Counted from the stretch's first letter, positions 37,858 to 46,736 are shown. The stretch is 64,000 nucleotides of DNA from an uncultured Pelagibacteraceae bacterium (GCA_902516345.1 CABXYJ010000002.1:51688-115687); one strand, 5' to 3'. Notes: generated by a model from the sequence alone, not told the origin. Program-made: numbers and translations.

Positions 37858-38426
37858 TAGTTTTTTACCATCGCTTGAAAACCAGGATTTGTTATGTTAG
37901 TTACATTAAGTCCGTCAGAAAGCTGAACATTGCCAGGTATCATACCTAAAGTATTATTCGGACCTGGGCCTAATAATAAAACTGTGCTCTCTTGTTTTGA
38001 ATTTGACTGAATGAGAAATTCTGTCCCTCTGGCACCCAAAGTCCCTGCGGGCATTTTTACTTCTAAATTATCAGGGTTTTTTTTGCTAATTTTACCTGTA
38101 ATAAATTTTACAGTTCCGGATTTAATATTTGTAACAAAGTTACCATCATTTGTTTTGGGGTCATAAATAAAATCATCTATTGTAAGCTCAGTATTTTCTC
38201 CAACGGTTAAAACAGTTTCATCTAAAAACAAAATTTGAGCATTTGATTTTGACTTTACAATAATAGTATCACCATAAAAAATCTTTGAGCCGTTTAATAA
38301 CTTTTCATTTTTTTGATTATTTATTTCACCTACCGCAACACCAATAACTCCAATAAATTCAATACTTAAAGCGCTAGATGTTGAAATAATCAAAGTAAAA
38401 GCTGTTATTAAAAACTTTTTAATCAT
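37857..38426 (-). CDS. FecR domain periplasmic protein
   Basis: 189 residues with a signal peptide (about 1-21) and one FecR domain (about 24-140). Family marks are VGVAVGEINNQ early, LLNGSKIFYGDTI, the FLDETVLTVGENTEL segment, and GTLGARGTEFLI. There is no membrane anchor like that of the sigma-regulator FecR, so it is a stand-alone periplasmic domain. It lies between the barrel and the secreted protein genes, overlapping both by 1 and 8 bases. Confidence 0.85.
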   Translation of the reverse strand: MIKKFLITAFTLIISTSSALSIEFIGVIGVAVGEINNQKNEKLLNGSKIFYGDTIIVKSKSNAQILFLDETVLTVGENTELTIDDFIYDPKTNDGNFVTNIKSGTVKFITGKISKKNPDNLEVKMPAGTLGARGTEFLIQSNSKQESTVLLLGPGPNNTLGMIPGNVQLSDGLNVTNITNPGFQAMVKN

Positions 38427-39792
38427 TAAAGTTTACCCTTTTTGATAATCCAATTGTTTTAAAAGATCTTTTAACCTCATAAGTTTCAACATTTGAATTT
38501 ACATTAGATTCTCTGAAACTTAAAGTATAATAAATATTATTATCTTTATTGATTTTTCTTAATATTGGAAAAATTTGATTAATGTCTCCTCTTAAACTTA
38601 AACTTGTAACAAAAGTAGTATCCTCTCTATCCCTTGGTGAAATTTTTACCTTTTTAGCATCATAAACATCTGTGGTATGTGTTGCAGATGCTGTAATTGT
38701 TCCAAATGGCAATATTCTTGAAATAGATAAGTTTGCTCCACTTGTATCAAAGCTGCCATAATTTTTTGCGTGTTGAGTATCATTATAAATTAATTTTGTG
38801 CTTATTTGGGTTTTGTTGGAAAGGTTATAATTTAATCTAATGCTAGAGGAGTAAACTTCATTATTATTTAAATCGCCTGCATCAACAAAAAGTTGGGTTC
38901 CCTCGCTATTAGTTGGTGAAGGCCTCGAGTGATATCTTGAGTCTGAAAAACTAAATGCATAATTCAAGTTGAACTTATTATTTATTAAATATGTATTATT
39001 AAAACCTAAACCTCTTGATTGGTAATCTTCTTGACGTGCGTAATTTAATTTATTGTAATAAATATAAGGGGAAAAATAATGTTTTTTAAAAGCCTTAAAG
39101 TAACTGATTGAGCCTGAATGAACATCACTTTCTCCTTTTTTCTTTTTATTATTAGTATTGATATTTGTTCCTAAATTCATAAACAAAGACGAACTTGGAT
39201 CAAGAATTCTACCTAAAGTTATTGAAGTGCCTCTGACGTAACTTTTGTCATAATCTAATGTAAGTTCATCGTCTTTTTCATTTTGTCCATAGTTTGTTTC
39301 ACCATCACTCCCATCTCCATTAGCTAATGCTCTTTTACCAGATTTTGTTAACGAACTTACATTGCTGTCCTCAGTTTGAGAAATATTGAAATCCATATAA
39401 GCTATCCATTTCTTTGTTTCCTCTTTTTCTATACCTTCATCTAATAATAGCTCTGCAATTAATTTTTTTGTTTCATCTGTTGTGTTAGGATCATCAAGCA
39501 TTGTTTTGACCATAAAATCTACTTTTACTTTTGAATCCATTTTTAATAAAATCGATAAGAGATATAACTTAATGTCAGTATTTTTAGGATAAAGCATACT
39601 AAGTCTTTCCAACGTAGCTATAGTTGATTTTACATTTCCAGCATTTTCTTGTTGCTTGGCATAATTTAAATTAAGTTCTAGATCGGTAGGGTTATCTAAT
39701 ATTTCTTTATAAGTAATTTTGGAAAAAGCTAAATTTGTTTGAAAAAAAAAACATACTAATAACAATAAAGATAATCTAAAAAGAAGTTTCAT
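38419..39792 (-). CDS. TPR plus outer-membrane beta-barrel protein, DUF560/Slam-like (type XI secretion)
   Basis: 457 residues. Signal peptide about 1-25; TPR-like helical repeats about 33-140 (NAGNVKSTIATLERLSMLYPKN); then about 14 amphipathic strands from 150 to the end. The last part (REDTTFVTSLSLR... then ESNVNSNVETYEVKRS and IGLSKRV) fits the C-terminal pattern of Slam/DUF560 barrels that export or flip cargo to the cell surface. Length is close to Slam (about 480). It begins 10 bases after the gamma carbonic anhydrase gene. Confidence 0.8.
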   Translation of the reverse strand: MKLLFRLSLLLLVCFFFQTNLAFSKITYKEILDNPTDLELNLNYAKQQENAGNVKSTIATLERLSMLYPKNTDIKLYLLSILLKMDSKVKVDFMVKTMLDDPNTTDETKKLIAELLLDEGIEKEETKKWIAYMDFNISQTEDSNVSSLTKSGKRALANGDGSDGETNYGQNEKDDELTLDYDKSYVRGTSITLGRILDPSSSLFMNLGTNINTNNKKKKGESDVHSGSISYFKAFKKHYFSPYIYYNKLNYARQEDYQSRGLGFNNTYLINNKFNLNYAFSFSDSRYHSRPSPTNSEGTQLFVDAGDLNNNEVYSSSIRLNYNLSNKTQISTKLIYNDTQHAKNYGSFDTSGANLSISRILPFGTITASATHTTDVYDAKKVKISPRDREDTTFVTSLSLRGDINQIFPILRKINKDNNIYYTLSFRESNVNSNVETYEVKRSFKTIGLSKRVNFND

Positions 39793-39801
39793 GTAAATAT
39801 T

Positions 39802-40314
39802 TTAAAAAGTGGACTGTGAATATTTTTTCCAATTATCCTGATAATGTTTTGTATTTTTATATACAGCTTTTTTTTCATCATCTGTAACTTCTCTTATAAT
39901 CTTTCCGGGTGAGCCAACTACTAAGGAATTATCTGGGATTACTTTATTCTCAGTAATTAAAGCTTTGGCACCTATAATACAATTTTTACCGATTTTTGCT
40001 TTATTTAAAATCACCGCGCCGATTCCAATTAGGCTACCCTCCTCAATTGTACATCCATGTAACATAACTAAATGACCTACGGTTACGTTTTTTCCAACCT
40101 TTAATGGACAACCTGGATCTGTATGCAAAACACATCCATCTTGGATATTTGAACCTTCACCGATATGGATATTTTCTATATCTCCCCTTAAAGTCGCATT
40201 AAACCAAACACTAGAATTTTTTTCTAGAGTTACATCTCCAATTACAACTGCATTAGGCGCCACCCAATTTTCACCAGAGTTTTTTGGTTTTTTATCTTTT
40301 AAATCGTAAAACAT
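39802..40314 (-). CDS. Gamma-class carbonic anhydrase family protein
   Basis: 170-residue left-handed beta-helix trimer-forming protein. Zinc histidines are in VLHTDPG (about H68), and GHLVMLHGC (about H86 and H91). NATLRGDIENIHIG is a family segment. Members (PaaY, YrdA, CaiE-like) hydrate CO2 or hydrolyse thioesters. It is upstream of the TPR-barrel operon by 10 bases and may be cotranscribed, though a functional link is not obvious. Confidence 0.88.
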   Translation of the reverse strand: MFYDLKDKKPKNSGENWVAPNAVVIGDVTLEKNSSVWFNATLRGDIENIHIGEGSNIQDGCVLHTDPGCPLKVGKNVTVGHLVMLHGCTIEEGSLIGIGAVILNKAKIGKNCIIGAKALITENKVIPDNSLVVGSPGKIIREVTDDEKKAVYKNTKHYQDNWKKYSQSTF

Positions 40315-40334
40315 TATTTATATATTATTACATT

Positions 40335-40886
40335 ATGCCAATTCAAACTCCAATATGTGATTTTGGTCAAAAAGCTCATCACTTTGAACTAAAATCTACT
40401 GAAAATAAATTATTAAATTTAAATGATATTAAAGGTGAAAACGGTACTCTTATAATGTTTATATGTAATCACTGCCCATACGTAAAAGCTGTAACAAAGG
40501 ATATTGTTGAGGATTGTGATGAACTAAAAAAATTAGGAGTAAACTCTGTCGCAATTTGCGCTAATGATCCTATAAATTATCCTGAAGACTCTTTTGAAAA
40601 TATGATTGAGTTTGCAAAAAAAAATAAATTTGGCTTTCCTTATCTAAATGATGACACTCAAAATATAGCAAAAATTTATGACGCAGTATGTACGCCAGAT
40701 TTCTTTGGTTATAATAAAAATTTAGAACTTCAATACAGAGGAAGACTACGAGAACTAAAGAATCTGATTCCAGTTAGAGATGGAGAAAGTGATTTATTTA
40801 AGGCTATGAAACAAATTTCTGAAACTGGAAAAGGGCCTGAGAGTCAAATCCCAAGCGCAGGTTGTGGAATTAAGTGGAAACAATAA
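40335..40886 (+). CDS. Thioredoxin-fold redoxin (AhpC/TSA-like)
   Basis: 183 residues from the ATG at 40335 (MPIQTPICDFG). The frame extends 51 bases upstream but enters the divergent carbonic anhydrase gene, so I reject the longer start. The active-site segment is MFICNHCPYVKAV, containing one cysteine of the usual redoxin position and VCTPDFF with the peroxidatic-like cysteine later. It is the thioredoxin-family type with NHCPYVK. Substrate unknown. Confidence 0.85.
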   Translation: MPIQTPICDFGQKAHHFELKSTENKLLNLNDIKGENGTLIMFICNHCPYVKAVTKDIVEDCDELKKLGVNSVAICANDPINYPEDSFENMIEFAKKNKFGFPYLNDDTQNIAKIYDAVCTPDFFGYNKNLELQYRGRLRELKNLIPVRDGESDLFKAMKQISETGKGPESQIPSAGCGIKWKQ

Positions 40887-40889
40887 TAG

Positions 40890-41972
40890 ATGTATCTAAT
40901 TATAACTAGAGCTTTTCCCCCCGAATTAGGAGGTATGCAAAGTCTGATGTGGGGTCTTGCCAAAGAAATGTCAAAAAATTTTATGATTAAAGTTTTTGCT
41001 GATTACTACGAAAACCATAAAGAATTTGATGATAAAGAAAATTTTTCAATTGAAAGAATTGGCGGAATAAAATTCCTAAGAAAAATAAGAAAAGCTCAAT
41101 TAATAAATGAGTTTTTAAAAAAAAATAAAGTTCAAGGAATAATTGCTGATCATTGGAAAAGCTTAGAATTTATTAAGACAGATAAAAGTAAATTTTGTCT
41201 AATACATGGTAAAGAAATTAATCACCCAAAAGGAAGCTCAACAAATAAAAGAGTAATAAATATCTTAAGTAATGTTAAAAAGATAATTGCTAATTCTGAA
41301 TATACAAAAAAATTAGCAATTGAAAATGGTGTTAATGAAAAAAAAATTATTGTAATCAATCCTGGGGTTAATCCTGTAAAAGAGCTAGACAAAAAAATTC
41401 TAAAAAAAGTTGAAAGCTTACTTAAAACAAAAACACCAAGATTAATTACAGTTTCCAGATTTGATAAAAGAAAAAGCCATGAAAAAGTAATTATGGCGCT
41501 CAGAAATTTAAAACAAAAGTATCCTGATATTGTTTATATATGTGTGGGTTATGGAGAGGAGGAAGAAAATTTAAAGAAGCTCGTAAAAGAACTTGATCTT
41601 GTCTCACAGGTTATGTTTTTTAAAGACATCAGCAGCGATCTTAAAAACGCATTAATTGCAAATTCAAATATATTTGTGATGCCATCAATAATACATAAAA
41701 CCTCTGTTGAAGGATTTGGAATAGCATATGTTGAGGCTGCTCAATATGGGGTTCCATCTTTGGGTGGAAAAGATGGAGGAGCTGCAGATGCTATTGTTCA
41801 TGATAAAACCGGTTTAATATGTGATGGAAATGATTTGGATAATATCTATTCGTCATTAAATTTAATGATTGAAAATAAAAGATATATTGAACTTGGGAAC
41901 AATGCCAAAGATTTTGCCTTAAAATTTCATTGGGATAAAATTGTAAATGAATATAAAAAAAATCTTAACTAA
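40890..41972 (+). CDS. Glycosyltransferase family 4 (group 1)
   Basis: 360-residue GT-B enzyme. PPELGGMQSLMWGLAKEM at the N-terminus is the acceptor-side loop; the catalytic EX7E motif is EGFGIAYVEA (about 274-283), and ISRFDKRKSH-like TVSRFDKRKSHEKVI binds the donor phosphate. Such enzymes attach sugars in LPS or surface polysaccharide. It starts three bases after the redoxin gene, and four bases of its end overlap the convergent GT9 gene. Confidence 0.9.
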   Translation: MYLIITRAFPPELGGMQSLMWGLAKEMSKNFMIKVFADYYENHKEFDDKENFSIERIGGIKFLRKIRKAQLINEFLKKNKVQGIIADHWKSLEFIKTDKSKFCLIHGKEINHPKGSSTNKRVINILSNVKKIIANSEYTKKLAIENGVNEKKIIVINPGVNPVKELDKKILKKVESLLKTKTPRLITVSRFDKRKSHEKVIMALRNLKQKYPDIVYICVGYGEEEENLKKLVKELDLVSQVMFFKDISSDLKNALIANSNIFVMPSIIHKTSVEGFGIAYVEAAQYGVPSLGGKDGGAADAIVHDKTGLICDGNDLDNIYSSLNLMIENKRYIELGNNAKDFALKFHWDKIVNEYKKNLN

Positions 41973-42919
41973 GATCCTTTAGATAAAGACCTTGATAGTC
42001 TTTCAAAAACTTTTTCAGCACTCAAATTATTTAAATCAGAAACTTCTATCGCTTTAAAATTTTCTCTTTCAATACTAACCTTATAGGCTGTGGTATGTTT
42101 TCCGAATAATGTTATCCCTTTAGCATTTACATGAGCTGCTATATGTGCTGGACCCGTATCATTAGCAATTACGAAAGAACTTTCTTTTATTAGGGAAGTT
42201 AGTTGGGGAATATTAAGTGCATTATTATTTTCTAGTAAAGACAATGCGTTAACTTCTTTTGCGCTATCGATCTCTGCAGGACCTGGTGCCGTAACAATTT
42301 TATACTCATCGCCATATCTATTTATGATTAATTCAATAAGTTTATTGTAATATGGCCATTTCTTTACTGAAAGATGAGGTGAACAAAAAGGAAATAACAA
42401 AATATATTTACTTAAATTATAAAAATTTTTAATTTTACTTATGTCTGTTGCGGCCCAACTAAAGTCAGGTTTTAAAGTATTTGACGTATTAATATTAGAC
42501 TCTTTTAATTGATGATCAAATCTTTCAAGTACTGAATATTTATCAAATTCATCTTTTTTGATATTTGAGGGTAATGTTGTAATCGAACTAGACCAAACAT
42601 CTTTACCTTTTTTTGCGAAAAGAATATTTTTATAAAAATTTGTCCTTGAAGAATTTTGTAAATCAAAAACTTTTGAAAAATTATAATTCTTTAGTTTTCT
42701 CATTAAAAAATATAGATAAATCAAATTAATTCTTGAAAGTCTTTTGTCTAAAATAACATCATAAATAAAAGGGTTTTTTTTGAATAAGTCAAAGTAAGCT
42801 TTTGTTGTCAGCAGGTAAATTTGATCATTTTTATGATTTTCAGATATATCTTGAATTGCGCCACTTGCTTGCGCTATATCTCCTAAAGATCCATGTTTAA
42901 TAATTAGAATATTAGACAT
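41969..42919 (-). CDS. Glycosyltransferase family 9 (heptosyltransferase-like)
   Basis: 316 residues. IKHGSLGDIAQASGAI at the start is the GT9 acceptor/lipid A-side motif, and VIANDTGPAHIAAHVNAKGITLFG is the ADP-heptose-binding segment. Members of this family add heptose to LPS inner core (WaaC/WaaF). SAR11-type genomes make reduced LPS cores, so the actual sugar is not certain. Confidence 0.9.
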   Translation of the reverse strand: MSNILIIKHGSLGDIAQASGAIQDISENHKNDQIYLLTTKAYFDLFKKNPFIYDVILDKRLSRINLIYLYFLMRKLKNYNFSKVFDLQNSSRTNFYKNILFAKKGKDVWSSSITTLPSNIKKDEFDKYSVLERFDHQLKESNINTSNTLKPDFSWAATDISKIKNFYNLSKYILLFPFCSPHLSVKKWPYYNKLIELIINRYGDEYKIVTAPGPAEIDSAKEVNALSLLENNNALNIPQLTSLIKESSFVIANDTGPAHIAAHVNAKGITLFGKHTTAYKVSIERENFKAIEVSDLNNLSAEKVFERLSRSLSKGS

Positions 42920-42951
42920 ATTTATAACAAGATAGCACAGTATTTAATTTT

Positions 42952-43341
42952 ATGAATAAAATTATAGTAGAAGTTTCAGTAGGTGAACTTTTAGACAAAA
43001 TCTCTATCTTAGAAATTAAACAGGAAAAAATTAAAGACCATGAAAAACTAAAGTTTATTAAAAATGAACACGCTATATTAAAAAAACAACTAGAGAATAA
43101 TGTTAAAACAGATCAGAAACTAAATAATCTCTTTCAATCACTAAAAGAAATAAACGCTAAATTATGGATTATTGAAGATGATAAAAGACAGTGTGAAAAA
43201 GAAAAAGATTTTGGAGAAAAGTTTATAAAACTTTCAAGAGATGTACATTTTTTCAATGATAATCGTGCAAAAATTAAGTTGGAAATTAATAATTATACTG
43301 GATCTATAATCAAAGAAATAAAAGAATATACTAGTTATTAG
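42952..43341 (+). CDS. Coiled-coil hypothetical protein (DUF6165-like)
   Basis: 129 residues, mostly helical and charged. VEVSVGELLDKISILEIKQEKI near the start matches what I remember of the DUF6165 signature; the rest (55-125) includes LFQSLKEINAKLWIIEDDKRQCEKEKDFGEKF. Family function is unknown but members occur in surface glycan loci, which agrees with neighbouring glycosyltransferase genes. Eight bases separate it from the M24-like gene. Confidence 0.7.
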   Translation: MNKIIVEVSVGELLDKISILEIKQEKIKDHEKLKFIKNEHAILKKQLENNVKTDQKLNNLFQSLKEINAKLWIIEDDKRQCEKEKDFGEKFIKLSRDVHFFNDNRAKIKLEINNYTGSIIKEIKEYTSY

Positions 43342-43348
43342 ATAATTC

Positions 43349-44500
43349 ATGGCACTCCATTTTTCAAAAGAAGAGTTTTTAGATAGAAGAAATAAAGTTT
43401 TAGAGTCAATGGAGAAACAAAAACTTGATGCTTTATTGATGTTTAGACAAGAGTCTATGTATTGGCTAACAGGTTACGACACATTTGGGTATGTTTTTTT
43501 TCAATCATTAGTTTTAGATAAAAATGGAAATATAATTCTTTTGACAAGAGCTCCAGATTTAAGACAGGCTCAAAACACATCTAATATATCAGATATTCGA
43601 ATTTGGATTGATAAAGAGGGCTCAAATCCAATTGATGATCTTAAAATTATTTTAGATGAATTAAATCTTAAAGGAAAAAAATTAGGAGTTGAATATGAGG
43701 CTTACGGGTTAACTGGACGTAATGCTCTTCGACTAAATAAATCTTTAGAAAATTATTGTGTTCTTGAAGATAAATCTGACTTAATAACAAAGCTACGAGT
43801 TATAAAATCCAAAGAAGAAATTATTTATGTAAAAAAAGCTGCAGAGCTTGCTGATAAAGCTTTAAACGAAGTGTGGAAACACGCAAAAGCTGGTGTTAGC
43901 GAGTCTAAGATATTAGCTGAAATGAATAGAGTTATATTTGAGGGTGGTGGAGATTATCCTGCAAATGAATTTATAATTGGTTCAGGTAAAAATGCACTTC
44001 TTTGCCGTTATCAATCAGAAAAGCAAATTTTAAATAATCAAGATCAATTAACTATTGAATGGGCTGGTACATATAGACATTACCATTCTGCAATGTTTAG
44101 AACTATTGCTATTGGAAAAGCAGAATCTAGTCATTATAAAATGCATGAAGCATGTGTTGAAGCTCTTCAGAATTGTGAAAGTAAATTGAAACCTGGAAAT
44201 AAAATTGGTGAAGTTTTTGATATTCATGCAAAAACATTTGATGACCTTGGTTACAATAAAGCTAGAATGAATGCTTGTGGCTACTCATTAGGAAATACTT
44301 TTTCTCCAAACTGGATGGATTGGCCAATGCTCTACACAAATAATTCTTATATAATTCAGCCAGGAAATGTATTTTTTATGCATATGATATTAATGGACTC
44401 TGATAAGCAATTAGCTATGAATCTAGGTGAAACTTACTTAGTTACAGAAAATAGTAATGAAAGACTTGGAAAACAAAAGTTAGATTTAGTTGTACTTTAA
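43349..44500 (+). CDS. M24 (aminopeptidase P/creatinase) family protein without metal ligands, DoeA-like
   Basis: 383 residues: N-terminal creatinase domain (about 8-150) and a pita-bread C-terminal domain. The usual metal ligands are replaced: the D in the first strand is E in TIEWAGTYRHYH, the second D is A in HSAMFRT, and the His of GHGxG is Y in CGYSLGN. This pattern matches metal-independent relatives such as creatinase and ectoine hydrolase DoeA, with which ARMNACGYSLG and GGDYPA agree. Substrate is not known; an amidohydrolase acting on a small N-compound is likely. Confidence 0.82.
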   Translation: MALHFSKEEFLDRRNKVLESMEKQKLDALLMFRQESMYWLTGYDTFGYVFFQSLVLDKNGNIILLTRAPDLRQAQNTSNISDIRIWIDKEGSNPIDDLKIILDELNLKGKKLGVEYEAYGLTGRNALRLNKSLENYCVLEDKSDLITKLRVIKSKEEIIYVKKAAELADKALNEVWKHAKAGVSESKILAEMNRVIFEGGGDYPANEFIIGSGKNALLCRYQSEKQILNNQDQLTIEWAGTYRHYHSAMFRTIAIGKAESSHYKMHEACVEALQNCESKLKPGNKIGEVFDIHAKTFDDLGYNKARMNACGYSLGNTFSPNWMDWPMLYTNNSYIIQPGNVFFMHMILMDSDKQLAMNLGETYLVTENSNERLGKQKLDLVVL

Positions 44501-45171
44501 TTAAAACTATATTTTTTCTCCAAAAATTTGATTAGGTTATAAATGATAAAAGTCATAAATAAATAAATTCCACCAGCAACTATAAATACTTCAATTGGTT
44601 TAAAAGTTGTAGAAATAATATATTTTGCAACTCCAGTTAAATCCATTAATGTCACTGTGCTTGCTAAAGAAGTTCCTTTCATCATTAAGATTATTTCATT
44701 CCCGTAGGCTGGTAAAGATTGCCTGATAGCAATCGGTATCTGAATTTTATAAAAGACTACTTTATTTGGTATACCTAGACTTTTACCTGCCTCTATAATT
44801 CCAGGTTTGATTGTTTGAAATGCTGATCTTAATATTTCTGAAGTATAAGCACCTGTGTTTAAAGCAAAAGCAATAATTGCACACCAATAAGGCTCTTTCA
44901 AAATTACCCATAAAATTGTTGACCTTAAATATTCAATCTGACCTAATCCAAAATAAATAATAAATATTTGTACTAGAAGTGGTGTTCCCCTGAAAACATA
45001 TGAATATCCATAGGCAAATTTATTAATAAAAATATTTTTATTTAATCTTAGAATTGCAAAAAATAATCCAACAAATAATCCTATTATTAAAGAAACTGAA
45101 AGAAGTTTTAAAGTTATTACTGTTGCACCTAATAATTTGGGAAAACTATTAATCATTAACTCAAGATCCAT
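44497..45171 (-). CDS. Amino-acid ABC transporter permease (HisM/GlnP type)
   Basis: 224 residues with about five transmembrane helices. VFRGTPLLVQIFIIYFGLG and the EAA loop EAGKSLGIPNKVVFYKIQIPIA (about 133-155) define a polar amino-acid permease. It overlaps the preceding permease gene by one base and forms a heterodimer with it. Its end overlaps the convergent M24 gene by four bases. No ATPase gene accompanies the operon in this window. Confidence 0.93.
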   Translation of the reverse strand: MDLELMINSFPKLLGATVITLKLLSVSLIIGLFVGLFFAILRLNKNIFINKFAYGYSYVFRGTPLLVQIFIIYFGLGQIEYLRSTILWVILKEPYWCAIIAFALNTGAYTSEILRSAFQTIKPGIIEAGKSLGIPNKVVFYKIQIPIAIRQSLPAYGNEIILMMKGTSLASTVTLMDLTGVAKYIISTTFKPIEVFIVAGGIYLFMTFIIYNLIKFLEKKYSFN

Positions 45172-45863
45172 TAATACCCCTTACTATACTTAACTTCTAA
45201 TCTATTAATCAATTTCATGCTTATAAAAGTAAGTAATAAATACAAAACTGCAGCAAATGAATAAAAGAATAATGGATCTCTTGTTGACCCAGCAGCTATA
45301 TATGATTGTCTCATGATTTCAACTAAACCTGTTACTGAAATTAAAGAAGTATCTTTAAGTGTTATCTGCCAGACATTACTTAAGTTTGGAATCGCTAATC
45401 TTAATGTTTGAGGTAAGATAATTCTAAAAAATTTTCCAAATTTATTTAGACCTAATACATTGGCAGCTTCAAACTGACCTTTGTCAATTGATTGAATTGC
45501 TCCTCTAAAAACTTCTGTTGAATAAGCACCAGAAATTATTCCAATTGCAACAGCACCTGTAATAAATGCATTTATTTCAATATACTCGTTATAACCAAAT
45601 ATTGATGCAACAAACATAACTGCACCAGTTCCACCAAAAAAGAAAAGGTAGATTACTAACAATTCTGGAACACCTCTTATTATAGTTGTGTAAGAATTTG
45701 CGATAAAATTTAAAAACTTATTTTTAGATAATTTTAAAGGAGTAAAAATTAATGCAAAAAGAAAACCGATGAGCATTGCTGTTATTGAAACAGCTATGGT
45801 CATCAGGGTTGCATAAAATAGTTCATCACCCCAACCAGTATCTCCAAATGCTAGAAGTTCCAT
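45171..45863 (-). CDS. Amino-acid ABC transporter permease (HisQ type)
   Basis: 230 residues. TTIIRGVPELLVIYLFFFG is the N-terminal core, and EAANVLGLNKFGKFFRIILPQTLR (about 132-155) is the EAA loop that contacts the ATPase. The length and two-permease arrangement are those of opine/basic-amino-acid (His/Lys/Arg/Orn, octopine) systems. The start lies 3 bases beyond a strong hairpin and lacks a Shine-Dalgarno. Confidence 0.93.
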   Translation of the reverse strand: MELLAFGDTGWGDELFYATLMTIAVSITAMLIGFLFALIFTPLKLSKNKFLNFIANSYTTIIRGVPELLVIYLFFFGGTGAVMFVASIFGYNEYIEINAFITGAVAIGIISGAYSTEVFRGAIQSIDKGQFEAANVLGLNKFGKFFRIILPQTLRLAIPNLSNVWQITLKDTSLISVTGLVEIMRQSYIAAGSTRDPLFFYSFAAVLYLLLTFISMKLINRLEVKYSKGY

Positions 45864-45865
45864 AC

Positions 45866-45899
45866 AGATTGGCGACTATACATTATAGTCGCCAAATCT
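45866..45899 (-). promoter_or_regulatory. Hairpin between amino-acid binding protein gene and permease gene
   Basis: Inverted repeat TTGGCGACTATA (45869-45880) / TATAGTCGCCAA (45884-45895), 12 base pairs with a 3-base loop, extended by AGA/TCT after a bulge. There is no T-run on the minus strand, so it is more likely an mRNA 3'-end stabiliser or processing stop than a terminator. It lies 3 bases before the permease ATG and would cover its ribosome-binding region. Confidence 0.75.
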
Positions 45900-45908
45900 A
45901 AAATTTAA

Positions 45909-46736
45909 TTACATAGAAGCGTCGAAACCAAACCACTTAGTAGCAATTCTACTAATGTCCCCGTTTTTTCTCGCTTTATCGATTGCTTTGTTAAATGCTT
46001 TTAAAAGTTCAGTATCATCTTTTCTAATACCAACTCCAACACCATTTCCAAAAGCTCCACCTGAAAAAGTTGGTCCAGTAAGAACAACTGGCTTACCAGA
46101 TTTTTCGGAATAATCGCTGAATGCAACAGCAGCAGCTAATGCAGCATCACATCTTCCTGATGATAAATCTAAATTAACTTCATCTTGTGTTTTATAAGTT
46201 CTTACATTTACTTTTCCTACATCACCTGAGTCTAAAAAGTTTTGGTGAATTGTAGCAGTTTGAACACAAACAGTTTTGCCTGCTAATGCACCAGTAAGTG
46301 TTTTTAAAGCTTTTTTAGCATCTGAATTTGGTTTAGTTAAATTAATACCTGCTGGTGTGTCTAAACCTTCAAGACTTGAACCTTTCATCACAGCTAAAGA
46401 TGCAACTTCATCTGCATAACCTTGAGAAAAGCTTATTGCTTTTTGTCTCTCTGCAGTAATTGACATTCCAGCCATTATTGCATCAAACTTTCTCATGATT
46501 AAAGCTGGAATCATTCCATCCCAATCTTGCTCAACAATTGTACACTGTTTTCCCATGTATCTACAAAGTGACCAAGCTAATTCAACTTCAAATCCTATCA
46601 ACTTACCTGCCTCATTTTTTGAGTTCCATGGAGGATAAGCACCCTCTGTTCCAATTTTTATTTTATCAGCATTCACATTTCCTATAATGAACAAAGAAAA
46701 TAGAACTGAAAAAATAGTTTTCTTAAATATATTCAT
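45909..46736 (-). CDS. Amino-acid ABC transporter substrate-binding protein
   Basis: 275 residues. Signal peptide about 1-23 (cleaved after GNVNA), then KIGTEGAYPPWNSKNEAGKLIGFE and WDGMIPALIMRKFDAIMAGMSIT, the family 3 signature. C-terminal KARKNGDISRIATKWFG is standard. It resembles lysine/arginine/ornithine or octopine-binding proteins; GRCDA and DYSEKSGK do not fix the ligand. AAGGAG lies about 6 bases upstream of the ATG, a strong site compared with the neighbouring permease. Confidence 0.93.
   Translation of the reverse strand: MNIFKKTIFSVLFSLFIIGNVNADKIKIGTEGAYPPWNSKNEAGKLIGFEVELAWSLCRYMGKQCTIVEQDWDGMIPALIMRKFDAIMAGMSITAERQKAISFSQGYADEVASLAVMKGSSLEGLDTPAGINLTKPNSDAKKALKTLTGALAGKTVCVQTATIHQNFLDSGDVGKVNVRTYKTQDEVNLDLSSGRCDAALAAAVAFSDYSEKSGKPVVLTGPTFSGGAFGNGVGVGIRKDDTELLKAFNKAIDKARKNGDISRIATKWFGFDASM

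Noticed and set aside
40284..40334. Longer start for the redoxin
   Set aside because: It would overlap the divergent carbonic anhydrase start by 31 bases and adds a non-family N-terminus; MPIQTP at 40335 fits the family start.
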